Source: Labilibaculum sp. DW002 (GTDB taxonomy: Bacteria > Bacteroidota > Bacteroidia > Bacteroidales > Marinifilaceae). From it: a stretch of DNA of 64,000 nucleotides. A model generated the notes under the pieces. It searched no databases. It saw only the letters and a program-made list of their open reading frames with translations, and was not told the origin of the DNA. Shown here one piece after another: positions 17,277 to 25,971 of this stretch. The position numbers were made by a program, and so were the translations under genes. Location of the stretch: assembly GCF_029029525.1 (NCBI RefSeq), contig NZ_JAKJSC010000001.1:1240001-1304000 (forward strand). Reading direction: 5' to 3'. The first letter of the stretch is position 1. Each line of letters opens with the position of its first letter.

Positions 17277-18203
17277 ATGCTCGTTGCAAAAAATCTAAGT
17301 AAGTCTTACAATGATGTAAAGGCGCTTTCAAATGTTTCTCTCTCCATAAAAGAAGGGGAATTATATGGCCTATTAGGCCCAAATGGTGCAGGAAAAACAA
17401 CTACAATAAGTATTTTAAGTTCCCTCCTCAAACCTGATGGTGGAGAAGTTCTTTATCAAGATAAATCCTTGTATAAGAATACTTCTGAGTGCAAAAAAAT
17501 AATTGGTGTAGTTCCTCAAGAAATTGCTCTTTACGAAGATCTTACAGCTATCGAGAATTTAAAATTTTGGGGCACTTTATATGGAATCAAAGGCAAGCAA
17601 TTGCAAAGCAAAACGGATGAATTGCTTGAATTCCTGGGCTTGGCTGATCGGAAAAATCACAAAATAAAAACCTATTCGGGCGGAATGAAGAGAAGAATTA
17701 ACATTGCCGCTGCACTTCTTCACGATCCCAAAATTGTTTTCATGGATGAGCCAACGGTAGGTATTGATCCACAAAGTAGAAACTTAATCTTTGAGGTTAT
17801 AGAAGAATTGCATTCTCGCGGTCTTACCATGATTTACACCACTCATTATATGGAAGAAGCAGAACGCTTATGCGATCGAATAGGAATCATTGATGAAGGT
17901 AGAATCATAACCGAAGGTAGTCTTGACGAACTAAAAAAAGCCTCATCTGTTAAAGAAGAAATTCAAGTAAAGTTCACCAATCCACAAAAAACAGATTTGG
18001 TTAGTATGAACAATCATTTTAATGGTCAACTTTCTATTCAGGATAATCAAATGATACTTTCAACATCAAAAACCAATACTGATTTACCTGAATTAATTCA
18101 ATTGTGTACCAACGCGAATTTACAACTGGAAAAACTGGATGTTAGAAGTCTTAGTCTAGAAAGTATTTTTCTGGAACTAACTGGAAAATCTTTACGAGAT
18201 TAA
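17277..18203 (+). CDS. ABC transporter ATP-binding protein (ABC-2 type exporter)
   Basis: The protein has 308 residues. All ABC motifs are intact: Walker A GPNGAGKTT near 35-43, Q-loop VVPQE, signature YSGGMKRR, Walker B IVFMDEPTVGIDPQSR and H-loop TTHYMEEAE. About 80 residues at the C-terminus form the accessory domain seen in drug- or lipid-export ATPases of the DrrA/CcmA/NatA type. The permease gene follows after 59 bp, making a two-gene exporter. The substrate is unknown; a peptide, antibiotic or sodium-type efflux role cannot be separated from sequence alone. Confidence 0.92.
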   Translation: MLVAKNLSKSYNDVKALSNVSLSIKEGELYGLLGPNGAGKTTTISILSSLLKPDGGEVLYQDKSLYKNTSECKKIIGVVPQEIALYEDLTAIENLKFWGTLYGIKGKQLQSKTDELLEFLGLADRKNHKIKTYSGGMKRRINIAAALLHDPKIVFMDEPTVGIDPQSRNLIFEVIEELHSRGLTMIYTTHYMEEAERLCDRIGIIDEGRIITEGSLDELKKASSVKEEIQVKFTNPQKTDLVSMNNHFNGQLSIQDNQMILSTSKTNTDLPELIQLCTNANLQLEKLDVRSLSLESIFLELTGKSLRD

Positions 18204-18262
18204 TCCATTCCAATTGTAAGTTTTATATCATTTTTCCAACCCGTTTTTAATCCTACAATATC

Positions 18263-19498
18263 ATGTTCAATTTAGCATTAAAAGATATACAACAATACTT
18301 CAAGGATAAAACAGCAGTCTTCCTCTCACTACTATTGCCTATAGCACTAATGACAATTTTTGCTTTAATGTATGGCGGAATCGGAGGTTCTAAAGAATCT
18401 AAACCAATCACTCTTCTTTTTACCGATCAGGATAATACTGAGATTTCAAAAGAAGTTTACACCACTCTTAATAAAGAAGATGGATTAAATTTAATCGCTA
18501 AAACTTTACCTGAAGCTGAAATGCTTGTGAAAAAAGGTAAAAACAGTGCCGTATTAGTTCTTTACAAAGGATTTCAAGATTCGGTTGAAGCAGGAAACAA
18601 AGCCCCTATGGAACTTTTCTATGATGAAGCCAAGGAAATTGAAGTTGGATTGCTTCAACAGGCTTTATGGTCCAATCTGTTTGGTATTACCATGAAGAGA
18701 AGTATGAAAGGTAAAGTCAATTCTTTCATTAAAGAGAAAAACCCTAAGCTTTCCGATTCTGAAATTATAGATATCCAAGAACAAGTGGCAAGTCAATTCG
18801 GAGAGTTTGAAGCTTCTGATGACTCTACTGAATTAGAAGAAAATTCTAATTTACCGATGACAGCATTAATTGGAGAAGAAAAAAATGGGAACCTAGGCTT
18901 GGTTCAAGCCATTGCAGGTATGGCTATAATGATGTTACTTTTTAGTGTATCTGCTAGCGGAGCATCTCTATTGAAGGAGAAAGAAGAAGGAACTTTACGT
19001 CGTTTACTTGTTGCACCTATCTCTCCTCAGAGTATATTGTATGGTAAAATGCTTTCAACACTATTCCTTGCTATTCTACAGCTTACGGTTATGTTTCTGT
19101 ATTCGTGGTTAGCTCTTGGCTTAGATATTTTCATCAACTTACCAGCTTTGATTCTTATGATTTTATCATCGGCAATAGCCTGTAGTAGCTTTGGAATTTT
19201 TATGGCTTCTGTTTGTAAAAGTCGCAAGCAGGTTGAAAGCCTATCAACACTCATCATTCTGGTTATATCTGCCTTAGGTGGAAGTATGATGCCAATGTTC
19301 TTTATGCCTGCTATTATGCAAAAAATTGCCGTTATATCAGTAAACTATTGGGCCATGGATGGTTTCTTCGATATTTTCTGGAGGCAACTTCCAATCTCCG
19401 AAATCTATCCAAAAATGTTAGTTTTATTAGGAATAGGAGCTCTATTAACTACAATTTCTGTTATTAGTTTTAAAAGAAACTTATTAAAAATGGTGTAA
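18263..19498 (+). CDS. ABC-2 type permease
   Basis: The protein has 411 residues. A first membrane helix near residues 18-38 (AVFLSLLLPIALMTIFALMY) is followed by a large extracytoplasmic domain (about 45-215), then five helices, including AGMAIMMLLFSVSASG, LFLAILQLTVMFLYSWLAL, LILMILSSAIACSSFGIFMA, LIILVISALGGSMMPM and a last one near MLVLLGIGALLTTISVI. The motif LLKEKEEGTLRRLLVAP is the conserved cytoplasmic coupling element of the ABC2_membrane_3/YhgE-like class. It pairs with the ATPase gene just upstream; a homodimeric permease is expected. Confidence 0.9.
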   Translation: MFNLALKDIQQYFKDKTAVFLSLLLPIALMTIFALMYGGIGGSKESKPITLLFTDQDNTEISKEVYTTLNKEDGLNLIAKTLPEAEMLVKKGKNSAVLVLYKGFQDSVEAGNKAPMELFYDEAKEIEVGLLQQALWSNLFGITMKRSMKGKVNSFIKEKNPKLSDSEIIDIQEQVASQFGEFEASDDSTELEENSNLPMTALIGEEKNGNLGLVQAIAGMAIMMLLFSVSASGASLLKEKEEGTLRRLLVAPISPQSILYGKMLSTLFLAILQLTVMFLYSWLALGLDIFINLPALILMILSSAIACSSFGIFMASVCKSRKQVESLSTLIILVISALGGSMMPMFFMPAIMQKIAVISVNYWAMDGFFDIFWRQLPISEIYPKMLVLLGIGALLTTISVISFKRNLLKMV

Positions 19499-19508
19499 GA
19501 AAGTTTAG

Positions 19509-19543
19509 GAGGTATTCGTTATTAAGACAAATACCTCTTTTAT
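19509..19543 (+). terminator. Terminator of the ABC exporter operon
   Basis: GAGGTATT (19509-19516) pairs with AATACCTC (19530-19537), followed by TTTTATT. It lies 11 bases past the permease stop. Confidence 0.65.
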
Positions 19544-19563
19544 TCCTTGCAAAATTCAAGGAA
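19543..19563. promoter_or_regulatory. 21-bp dyad upstream of the Crp/Fnr gene
   Basis: TTCCTTG-N7-CAAGGAA is a perfect 7-bp inverted repeat. A near-consensus -7 element, TAATCTTG, follows at 19569-19576. The dyad therefore covers the expected -33 region of the regulator gene, a position suited to an autoregulatory operator (inferred). Confidence 0.45.
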
Positions 19564-19604
19564 ACTCGTAATCTTGCAATGCTTTTTAAACGGAATACTA
19601 CAAA

Positions 19605-20276
19605 ATGCTATATCAACAACTTTCGCAATCGCCTGTATTTAGAGGAATTTCTCCTGAGGATTTGGAAGAACTCTTGAGTAATGCTCAATTTCAAATTAAA
19701 AAATATACCAAAGGAGACATGATTGCTTTTCGTGAAGATCGCTGCGAAAACTTAATGATCGTTTTAAAAGGTAGTGTTAAGGGGGAAATGCTAGATCCAT
19801 CAGGTAAAAGCATTAAGATTGAAGACATTATGGCACCCTATCCTATTGCTTCAGCGTTTTTATTTGGGCAACGGAATCAATTTCCAGTTAATGTTACTGC
19901 AAACGACGAAGTCGAAATTTTCTCTCTTGCAAAAGCATCAGTAATTGATCTTTTCATGGAAAATAAAGTTTTTCTTACCAATTACCTTAATTCAATATCG
20001 AATAGAAGTCAGTTTTTGGCCAATAAATTGATGTTTTTAAACTTTAAAACCATAAAAGGAAAATTAGCCAATTACATTCTAAAATTAGCTGCTCCAGATA
20101 AAAGTGAAATTACAATGCCTAAGTCCCAGTCGGAAATGGCCCAATTCTTTGGCGTAACACGCCCATCTTTTGCCCGTAGTTTAAAAGAAATGGAACAAGA
20201 AGGTTTAATTGAAACCAACAGAAGAGAGATAAAAATCATAAATAAGCAACAACTCATCAGGCTTTTGCAACAATAG
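19605..20276 (+). CDS. Crp/Fnr family transcriptional regulator
   Basis: The protein has 223 residues. The N-terminal cyclic-nucleotide-binding fold spans about 10-120 (FRGISPEDLEELL, KGDMIAFREDRCENLMIVLKG), followed by a long dimer helix and a C-terminal winged helix with SQSEMAQFFGVTRPSFARSLKEMEQEGLI as the recognition region. Only one Cys (C47) is present, so the four-Cys FeS sensor of Fnr is absent. It resembles the Bacteroidota HcpR-like branch, some of which sense nitric oxide through haem; that is inferred. The flavodiiron gene starts 199 bp downstream, so control of oxygen or NO detoxification is plausible. Confidence 0.85.
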   Translation: MLYQQLSQSPVFRGISPEDLEELLSNAQFQIKKYTKGDMIAFREDRCENLMIVLKGSVKGEMLDPSGKSIKIEDIMAPYPIASAFLFGQRNQFPVNVTANDEVEIFSLAKASVIDLFMENKVFLTNYLNSISNRSQFLANKLMFLNFKTIKGKLANYILKLAAPDKSEITMPKSQSEMAQFFGVTRPSFARSLKEMEQEGLIETNRREIKIINKQQLIRLLQQ

Positions 20277-20400
20277 GTAAGAATTTTAAAAGAAGATGTT
20301 GTAGAAGCATTTCGAAAATAAAAATATTCTTAATTTTGTGGGCTGTAAACAAAGTGTTCTAGTTTCTTGTTATAAATCTGAGCACGTAAGACTTTTAACT

Positions 20401-20420
20401 CTACTTCTACCCTAGAGTAG
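20401..20420. promoter_or_regulatory. Imperfect 20-bp dyad upstream of the flavodiiron gene
   Basis: CTACT and AGTAG flank a 10-bp spacer, with a further T-G pair inside. It lies 55 bases before the flavodiiron ATG and could be a regulator site. Its sequence differs from the dyad before the Crp/Fnr gene, so a common regulator is not obvious. Confidence 0.3.
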
Positions 20421-20475
20421 TTGTGAAAATGGGTCTGAAAAGTCTGAATACACAAAATTGACAAAAACATTAAAA

Positions 20476-21675
20476 ATGCACAATAAGAACAACATTAGCG
20501 ATAAAATTTATTGGGTCGGATGTAACGATAGAAGAACTCATCTTTTCGAAAATTACTGGCCTATTCCAAAGGGAGTCGCATACAATTCATATGTAATTGT
20601 TGACGAAAAAATAGCAATTGTTGATACCGTTGAAAAAGGAGCTATGGATGAATATCTTGATAATATCGAAGCGGTATTAGACGGACGTCAGGCTGACTAT
20701 TTAATTGTGAATCATATGGAACCTGATCATTCAGGATCTATTCGATCATTAACAGAGCGCTATCCAAACATGCAAATTGTTGGGAACAAGAAAACATTCC
20801 CAATGTTGAAAGGTTTTTATGGCATCTCTCAAAACTTATTAGAGGTTAAAGAAGGTGACTCTATCGATTTAGGTGAGCACAAGCTGAACTTTGCAATGGT
20901 TCCAATGTTGCACTGGCCAGAAACTATGGTAACATTCGAATCAACAAAAGGAATTTTGTTCTCGGGTGATGCTTTTGGTGCTTTTGGTACTTTAGATGGT
21001 AGTATTTTCGATGATGAGTTAGATCTAGAATATCTTGAAGAAGAAATCAGCCGTTACTACTCAAATATTGTAGGAAAATATGGTAGCCCAACACAGCAAG
21101 CGCTTAAGAAATTAGGTGGTCTGGATATTAAAATGATTTGTGCAACTCACGGTCCTATCTGGAGAACACATATTGCTGAAATTATTGCAAAATATGACAA
21201 GTGGAGTAAGTATGAAACTGACGAAGGTGTTGTAATTGTTTTCTCTTCGATGTATGGAAATACAGAAAAGATGGCTGACAATATTGCTCGCCAATTGGTT
21301 AAGCGTGGCATCAAAAAGATCAGAATTCACGATGCTTCAAAAACACATCCTTCTTATATCATTAACGATATTTTCCGTTTCCGTGGTGTTATTTTAGGAT
21401 CATGTGCTTATAATGGAGGTCTTTTCCCAGCTATGGAAACTCTTGTTCATGAGTTACAAAACATGGCAGTTAAAAACCACGTATTGGCTCTTTTCGGATC
21501 GAAAGCCTGGGGTGGCGGTGGTGTTCGCACACTAAACAAATTTGCTGAAGCAATTAAGTGGGAAACCATTGAAGCTACACCTGAAGCACTTTGTGCTCCA
21601 AACAGCGAAGATTTCGATCAATGTGCTGCACTGGCTGAAGGAATGGCAACTCGCTTAAAAGAATTGTACAAATAG
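20476..21675 (+). CDS. Flavodiiron protein (A-type, oxygen/NO reductase)
   Basis: The protein has 399 residues from ATG 20476; an in-frame TTG at 20458 gives a longer form but has no support. The N-terminal metallo-beta-lactamase-like domain has the diiron ligands in HMEPDH (H80, E82, D84, H85), a further His in MLHWPETM, Asp in FSGDAFGAFG and His in CATHGPIW. The C-terminal flavodoxin domain begins VVIVFSSMYGNTEKMA, the FMN phosphate loop. This two-domain layout reduces O2 to water or NO to N2O using rubredoxin-type donors and protects anaerobes. It is monocistronic, with a terminator right behind it. Confidence 0.93.
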   Translation: MHNKNNISDKIYWVGCNDRRTHLFENYWPIPKGVAYNSYVIVDEKIAIVDTVEKGAMDEYLDNIEAVLDGRQADYLIVNHMEPDHSGSIRSLTERYPNMQIVGNKKTFPMLKGFYGISQNLLEVKEGDSIDLGEHKLNFAMVPMLHWPETMVTFESTKGILFSGDAFGAFGTLDGSIFDDELDLEYLEEEISRYYSNIVGKYGSPTQQALKKLGGLDIKMICATHGPIWRTHIAEIIAKYDKWSKYETDEGVVIVFSSMYGNTEKMADNIARQLVKRGIKKIRIHDASKTHPSYIINDIFRFRGVILGSCAYNGGLFPAMETLVHELQNMAVKNHVLALFGSKAWGGGGVRTLNKFAEAIKWETIEATPEALCAPNSEDFDQCAALAEGMATRLKELYK

Positions 21676-21698
21676 AACTGATCTACTTGATATATAGA

Positions 21699-21726
21699 AA
21701 CTCCTCCATATGGGGGAGTTTTTTTG
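21699..21726 (+). terminator. Terminator of the flavodiiron gene
   Basis: AACTCC...GGAGTT with additional inner pairs (21699-21720) is followed by seven T. It lies 24 bases after the stop codon. Confidence 0.8.
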
Positions 21727-21729
21727 TGC

Positions 21730-22353
21730 TTAAAATACAATACCAACCTGCAAGCGAATAAAATCGTAATTATCGGAAAGGTTCGCACTTAAGCCAATAT
21801 TTCCGCTTACATCGGGCCCCATATCCCAACGTATTCCTACAGAAGGAACAATCCAGGCATTGTAATTTCGATCATCATCGTAATGATCACAATAAGAATC
21901 GTAACAACAATCCTCATCATCCGGTTCCAGTATACCCAAAACAATTGTAATTAAATCGGTTCCCAATCCAAAATACGGTTTCACCTTTCCATCTCCCATA
22001 AATATTTTTGCATGCATTAACCATAGAAAATTAACATCGTCAAAATTCATTTCACTGGCCTCATTTGAATCTTTAAAATCTCGCCAAGAAGTGAGCGTAA
22101 ATTCTGATCCGAAATAAAAATTATTTGAATGGACTCCTAAATCCAAACTAAAGGAATTACCCGATTTGGCAAAGTATTTTGAATCTCCAGTTGTCCATGC
22201 CGGACCATAATGAAAACCCAACTCAAACTTATCTTTACGATCAAGATTCACCGTTTCGCGTTGAACGGGCTTTTCATAGCTGTATTGTGCATGTAGTAAA
22301 CTGGCATTAAAAACAAAAACCAGCAATGTGAATAGTAAGATTATATTTTTCAT
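21730..22353 (-). CDS. Outer-membrane beta-barrel-like protein with acidic Cys loop
   Basis: The protein has 207 residues with a signal peptide ending near LLHAQ. After that it shows alternating amphipathic strands (FELGFHYGPAW, SFSLDLGVHSNNFYFGSEFTL, VKPYFGLGTDLITI, AWIVPSVGIRWDMG, NIGLSANLSDNYDFIRLQVGIVF) and ends in Phe, typical of small outer-membrane barrels. Residues 145-161 form a loop packed with Asp/Glu and three Cys (DDEDCCYDSYCDHYDDD), suggestive of divalent metal binding or a disulfide. I do not recognise a named family. It is monocistronic and convergent with the flavodiiron gene. Confidence 0.7.
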   Translation of the reverse strand: MKNIILLFTLLVFVFNASLLHAQYSYEKPVQRETVNLDRKDKFELGFHYGPAWTTGDSKYFAKSGNSFSLDLGVHSNNFYFGSEFTLTSWRDFKDSNEASEMNFDDVNFLWLMHAKIFMGDGKVKPYFGLGTDLITIVLGILEPDDEDCCYDSYCDHYDDDRNYNAWIVPSVGIRWDMGPDVSGNIGLSANLSDNYDFIRLQVGIVF

Positions 22354-22458
22354 AAGTGTCTTTATTTAAGTAGGCTTATTCAAAACTTCCTTTCAATACT
22401 AAGACACTTATCTACGTCTCATCACGTATCTCCCTTTTCCACCTTAACAGCTTTTAAC

Positions 22459-22490
22459 AAAAAAGGCTATCTCATAAAAATGAGATAGCC
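22459..22490 (-). terminator. Terminator of the aspartate aminotransferase gene
   Basis: GGCTATCTCA (22465-22474) pairs with TGAGATAGCC (22481-22490). On the minus strand it is followed by six T (22464-22459). Confidence 0.85.
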
Positions 22491-22513
22491 TTCTAAAATA
22501 TGATTTGTGTTGA

Positions 22514-23707
22514 TTAGCTTAACTTCTCAACCGCAGTTTTAATTCTACGAATAGCTTCAGCCATTTGTTCTTCGCTAGTAGCATAAGACAAACGCAAGCA
22601 CTCAGGTGCTCCAAAAGCCTCTCCTGTAACAGTTGCTACATTTGCTTGCTCTAACAAATACAAACTAAGATCTGTAGCAGAATTAATGCTAACACTTCCA
22701 TTCGACTTACCGAAAATCTGACTTACCTTAGGAAACAGATAAAATGCTCCATTTGGTTCTCTCACTTCAAATCCTGGAATTTCTCTTAGTTGAGCCAATG
22801 CCAAATCTTTACGTTTTTGAAATGCATTACGCATAGCAATCGTAGTTGATTGATCACCATCTAAAGCAGCTACAGAAGCAATCTGCGCAACTGATGATGC
22901 TCCAGATGTCATTTGACCTTGCAGTTTACCACAAGCCTTAGCAATCCATAAAGGAGCTGCGATGTAACCAATTCTCCAACCGGTCATGGCATATCCTTTC
23001 GAAACACCATTTATGACAACAACACGATCTTTCAATTCCTCAAATTGAGCAATGCTTTCGTGCGCTCCAACATAATTGATGTGTTCATAAATTTCATCAG
23101 ACATGATTACAATATCTGGATACTTTACAAAAACATCAGCTAAAGCTCTTAGTTCTTCTTTAGAATACAAGCTACCCGTTGGATTACTTGGAGAACTAAA
23201 CAAAAATGCTTTAGTTTTTGGTGTAATAGCAGCTTCTAATTGTTCTGGTGAAATTTTAAAATCCTGCTCAATACTTGCAGGAACAAATACATTAATACCT
23301 TCTGCTAACTTTACAATTTCGCTGTAACTAACCCAAAATGGTGTTGGAATGATTACTTCATCACCTTTGTTAACCACACTCATCATCGCATTAGCAATAG
23401 ACTGTTTGGCTCCATTAGAAACCACAATTTGATCTACCGTAAAGTCAAGGTCGTTTTCGCGTTTTAGCTTACGAACAACTGCTTGACGTAATTCTACATA
23501 CCCAGGAACTGGAGAATAGTGCGAATAGTTATCATCTATTGCCTTCTTCGCCGCTTCTTTAATGTGGTTAGGGGTATTAAAATCCGGTTCACCAACACTC
23601 AGATTGATAACATCAATCCCTTGAGCTTTCATTTCTCTACTTTTCTGTGACATTGCAAGTGTTGGAGATATCTCCATAGCTGCAATTCGATCCGAAACTT
23701 TCAACAT
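22514..23707 (-). CDS. aspC: Aspartate aminotransferase (class I/II, subgroup Ib)
   Basis: The protein has 397 residues and is cytosolic. PLP enzyme features are in order: NLSVGEPDFNTP near 35-46, YSPVPGYVELR, VVSNGAKQSI, FSSPSNPTGSLYS with the Asn that contacts PLP, IVMSDEIYEH with the Asp that binds the pyridine nitrogen, VSKGYAMTGWRIGY with the Schiff-base Lys, and CLRLSYATSEE with the carboxylate-binding Arg. The pattern fits the Ib aspartate/prephenate aminotransferases (aspartate plus 2-oxoglutarate to oxaloacetate plus glutamate). It stands alone with its own terminator. Substrate range beyond aspartate cannot be read from sequence. Confidence 0.88.
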   Translation of the reverse strand: MLKVSDRIAAMEISPTLAMSQKSREMKAQGIDVINLSVGEPDFNTPNHIKEAAKKAIDDNYSHYSPVPGYVELRQAVVRKLKRENDLDFTVDQIVVSNGAKQSIANAMMSVVNKGDEVIIPTPFWVSYSEIVKLAEGINVFVPASIEQDFKISPEQLEAAITPKTKAFLFSSPSNPTGSLYSKEELRALADVFVKYPDIVIMSDEIYEHINYVGAHESIAQFEELKDRVVVINGVSKGYAMTGWRIGYIAAPLWIAKACGKLQGQMTSGASSVAQIASVAALDGDQSTTIAMRNAFQKRKDLALAQLREIPGFEVREPNGAFYLFPKVSQIFGKSNGSVSINSATDLSLYLLEQANVATVTGEAFGAPECLRLSYATSEEQMAEAIRRIKTAVEKLS

Positions 23708-23823
23708 TCTAAATTAATTTAGGGATTTCGTAAATTGGTTAATACTTTTGTGATCATTATTCCCCCTTTGTAAACAAAATAGTTTGTGTGATTAAGCTAT
23801 CTTAGAACAATTATTTCACTGAA

Positions 23824-23831
23824 CAAATATA
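23824..23831 (-). promoter_or_regulatory. -7 promoter element of the aminotransferase gene
   Basis: On the minus strand this reads TATATTTG, an exact TAnnTTTG match, about 117 bases before the ATG. No clear -33 box is seen at 19-20 nt. Confidence 0.35.
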
Positions 23832-23890
23832 CTGTTTTTAAACATTCGGAGAACTGATAAAAAATAAAAATCGAAAAGAAAATTATAAAA

Positions 23891-24415
23891 ATGAAGGACC
23901 TAATTGAAATTTTCAAGTATATCATTCCATCGCTGGTTGTTTTTGCAACAGCCTATCTTTTAATAAAGGCTTTTTTAAAGCAAGAGGAACGAAAAATACA
24001 ACATCAGATTTTACTGAAGAATAACAAGCAAATAACTCCAATTCGTTTACAAGCTTGTGAACGTTTGCTTCTTTTTCTTGAGCGCATTCATCCAGAGTCT
24101 TTAATTATTAGAGAAAACACGAACGGACTCAATAACTTACAATTTCAACAGAAGCTGATCATTGCTATCCGTACCGAATTTGAGCACAATTTGGCTCAAC
24201 AGCTTTATGTCACCGATGAATCATGGGTAAAAATTAAAAATGCAAAAAACAGCATTGTTCAATTAATTAATACAGAAGCTGCTCAAATTGCAAAGGAAGA
24301 TCCATCTATTGTGTTGAGCAAAGCTGTAATTGAATCGCATATGCAACAACAAAAACCAGCAATCGAAATTGCAATTTCGTCGCTTAAAGCTGAAGTGCAA
24401 GTGCTTTGGGGTTAA
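23891..24415 (+). CDS. Membrane-anchored protein of unknown function
   Basis: The protein has 174 residues. A single N-terminal membrane helix (IIPSLVVFATAYLLIKAFL, about 12-30) leaves the rest in the cytosol. That part is helical and charged, with conserved-looking segments PIRLQACERLLLFLERIHPESLI and FEHNLAQQLYVTDESWVKIKNAK. This layout is common in Bacteroidota genomes as a conserved uncharacterised family, but I cannot name a function. It is followed by the helicase gene after 103 bp that include a separate promoter. Confidence 0.7.
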   Translation: MKDLIEIFKYIIPSLVVFATAYLLIKAFLKQEERKIQHQILLKNNKQITPIRLQACERLLLFLERIHPESLIIRENTNGLNNLQFQQKLIIAIRTEFEHNLAQQLYVTDESWVKIKNAKNSIVQLINTEAAQIAKEDPSIVLSKAVIESHMQQQKPAIEIAISSLKAEVQVLWG

Positions 24416-24486
24416 ATTAGAATTGATTTTTTAAGACTAATTGCGATCCACATTAACAAAAAGACCTTAATGTCGGTTTATTTGCC

Positions 24487-24494
24487 TATTTTTG
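24487..24494 (+). promoter_or_regulatory. -7 promoter element of the DEAD-box helicase gene
   Basis: TATTTTTG is an exact TAnnTTTG match 24 bases before the ATG at 24519. An in-frame TTG at 24492 lies inside this element, which argues against a TTG start there. Confidence 0.5.
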
Positions 24495-24518
24495 CACAAA
24501 TTTTCAAATACCATAGTA

Positions 24519-25859
24519 ATGATTTCATTTGACGACATCAAATTAAGCAAACAAATACGAATGGCGCTTGACGAAGCGGGATTCGAAAAACCAACAGAGA
24601 TACAGACTGATGTATTTTCTCCTATTCGTGCAGGTAAAGACGTAATTGGAATTGCCCAGACAGGAACAGGAAAAACCCTAGCCTATCTGATGCCGATTCT
24701 AATGAAACTAAATTATGCAAAAGGACATGATCCTAGAGCATTGATTGTAGTTCCAACTCGCGAATTAGTATTACAGGTGGTAGAAACCATTGAACTACTA
24801 ACTCCTTTCATGGATCTTCGTGCTGTAGGTGTTTACGGTGGTGTAAACATCAATACGCAAAAAGAAAATTTGTATGAAGGTATCGATATCATTGTGGCGA
24901 CTCCTGGTCGTTTAATGGATATCTACATGACGCGAATTGTGAAATTCACACTCATTAAAACTTTGGTTATTGATGAAGCGGATAAAATGATGGACTTGGG
25001 CTTCATGCCTCAGCTAAATGCCATTTTTGAGATTTTGCCAGAAGTTCATCAGAACTTATTGTTCTCAGCAACATTCTCAGATACTATAGCTCAAATGGCT
25101 GAAACTTTCTTGTTGAATCCGGTGCGAATTGAAGTAGCGCCACAGGCTTCAACTGTAGAAAACATTCATCAATTGCAATATCAGGCACCAAACATTCTAA
25201 GTAAAATTGCCTTATTAAAAGAGCTTTTGAAAGATAAAGAGACTTTTAATAAAGTAATGATCTTTACGGAGACAAAAAAGAATGCAGATCGAATTGTTGA
25301 TCGCTTGGAAGATTTCTTAGGTGGCGACCTAAGTGTAATTCACTCGAACAAAGCTCAGAACACAAGGATTAATGCTCTAAACGATTTCAAAGAAGGTCGA
25401 TCTAGAGTTTTAATTGCATCGGATGTTGCAGCCCGTGGTATTGATATTGAAAACATCAGTCACGTAATTAACTTCGATATTCCTAGCAACTACGTTGAGT
25501 ATGTTCACCGTGTTGGTCGTACGGGTCGTGCCGAACGAGAAGGTACTGCTATTAGCTTTGTAAATAAAGGCGAAGAAGAATTGATGGAAAAAATCGAAGC
25601 TTTAATTAAAAAGCCTATCGAAATTGGAGCCGTTCCTATCGAAGTAATCTTCACAAGTCAATTGCTTGAAGATGAAAAAATTCAAACTCGAAATATCAAA
25701 ATTAAAAATACAGTACGTTTGGATTTAAAAAGTGGAGCTTTTCATAAAAAATCTGCTAAAAATTCTAAAACTCCTTCCGTGTCTAAAGGTCGACAAAAAC
25801 AATTGGAAGCTCAAAAGAGAAACCGAAAGAAAGGTAGAAAACTTAAAAATAAGAAATAA
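24519..25859 (+). CDS. DEAD-box ATP-dependent RNA helicase
   Basis: The protein has 446 residues from ATG 24519. Motifs follow the DEAD-box order: Q-motif with FEKPTEIQ, motif I AQTGTGKT, Ia PTRELVLQ, Ib TPGRL, motif II DEAD (VIDEADKMMDLGF), III SAT (LLFSATFSD), IV/V LIASDVAARGID, VI HRVGRTGR. The C-terminus is basic and Lys-rich (KKSAKNSKTPSVSKGRQ, then RNRKKGRKLKNKK), typical of RhlE-type helicases working in ribosome biogenesis or RNA decay and cold response. Monocistronic, with a strong terminator three bases downstream of the stop. Confidence 0.93.
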   Translation: MISFDDIKLSKQIRMALDEAGFEKPTEIQTDVFSPIRAGKDVIGIAQTGTGKTLAYLMPILMKLNYAKGHDPRALIVVPTRELVLQVVETIELLTPFMDLRAVGVYGGVNINTQKENLYEGIDIIVATPGRLMDIYMTRIVKFTLIKTLVIDEADKMMDLGFMPQLNAIFEILPEVHQNLLFSATFSDTIAQMAETFLLNPVRIEVAPQASTVENIHQLQYQAPNILSKIALLKELLKDKETFNKVMIFTETKKNADRIVDRLEDFLGGDLSVIHSNKAQNTRINALNDFKEGRSRVLIASDVAARGIDIENISHVINFDIPSNYVEYVHRVGRTGRAEREGTAISFVNKGEEELMEKIEALIKKPIEIGAVPIEVIFTSQLLEDEKIQTRNIKIKNTVRLDLKSGAFHKKSAKNSKTPSVSKGRQKQLEAQKRNRKKGRKLKNKK

Positions 25860-25861
25860 GA

Positions 25862-25886
25862 AAAGCCCGTTAAGGGCTTTTTTTTT
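25862..25886 (+). terminator. Terminator of the DEAD-box helicase gene
   Basis: AAAGCCC-GTTAA-GGGCTTT followed by a run of T up to 25886. Confidence 0.85.
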
Positions 25887-25916
25887 GTGCCCTATACCGA
25901 GCAAAATATTTGATTC

Positions 25917-25950
25917 AAAACAGCCGAACTATGAATAGTTCGGCTGTTTT
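25917..25950 (-). terminator. Bidirectional hairpin at the end of htpG
   Basis: A 15-bp perfect stem (25917-25931 with 25936-25950, loop TGAA), flanked by A4 and T4, lies 22 bases after the htpG stop. Confidence 0.7.
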
Positions 25951-25971
25951 ATATTGTTAATAATAAGATCC

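Noticed and set aside
20458-20475. TTG start for the flavodiiron protein
   Set aside because: The ATG 18 bases downstream gives a usual N-terminus; no support for the extra six codons.
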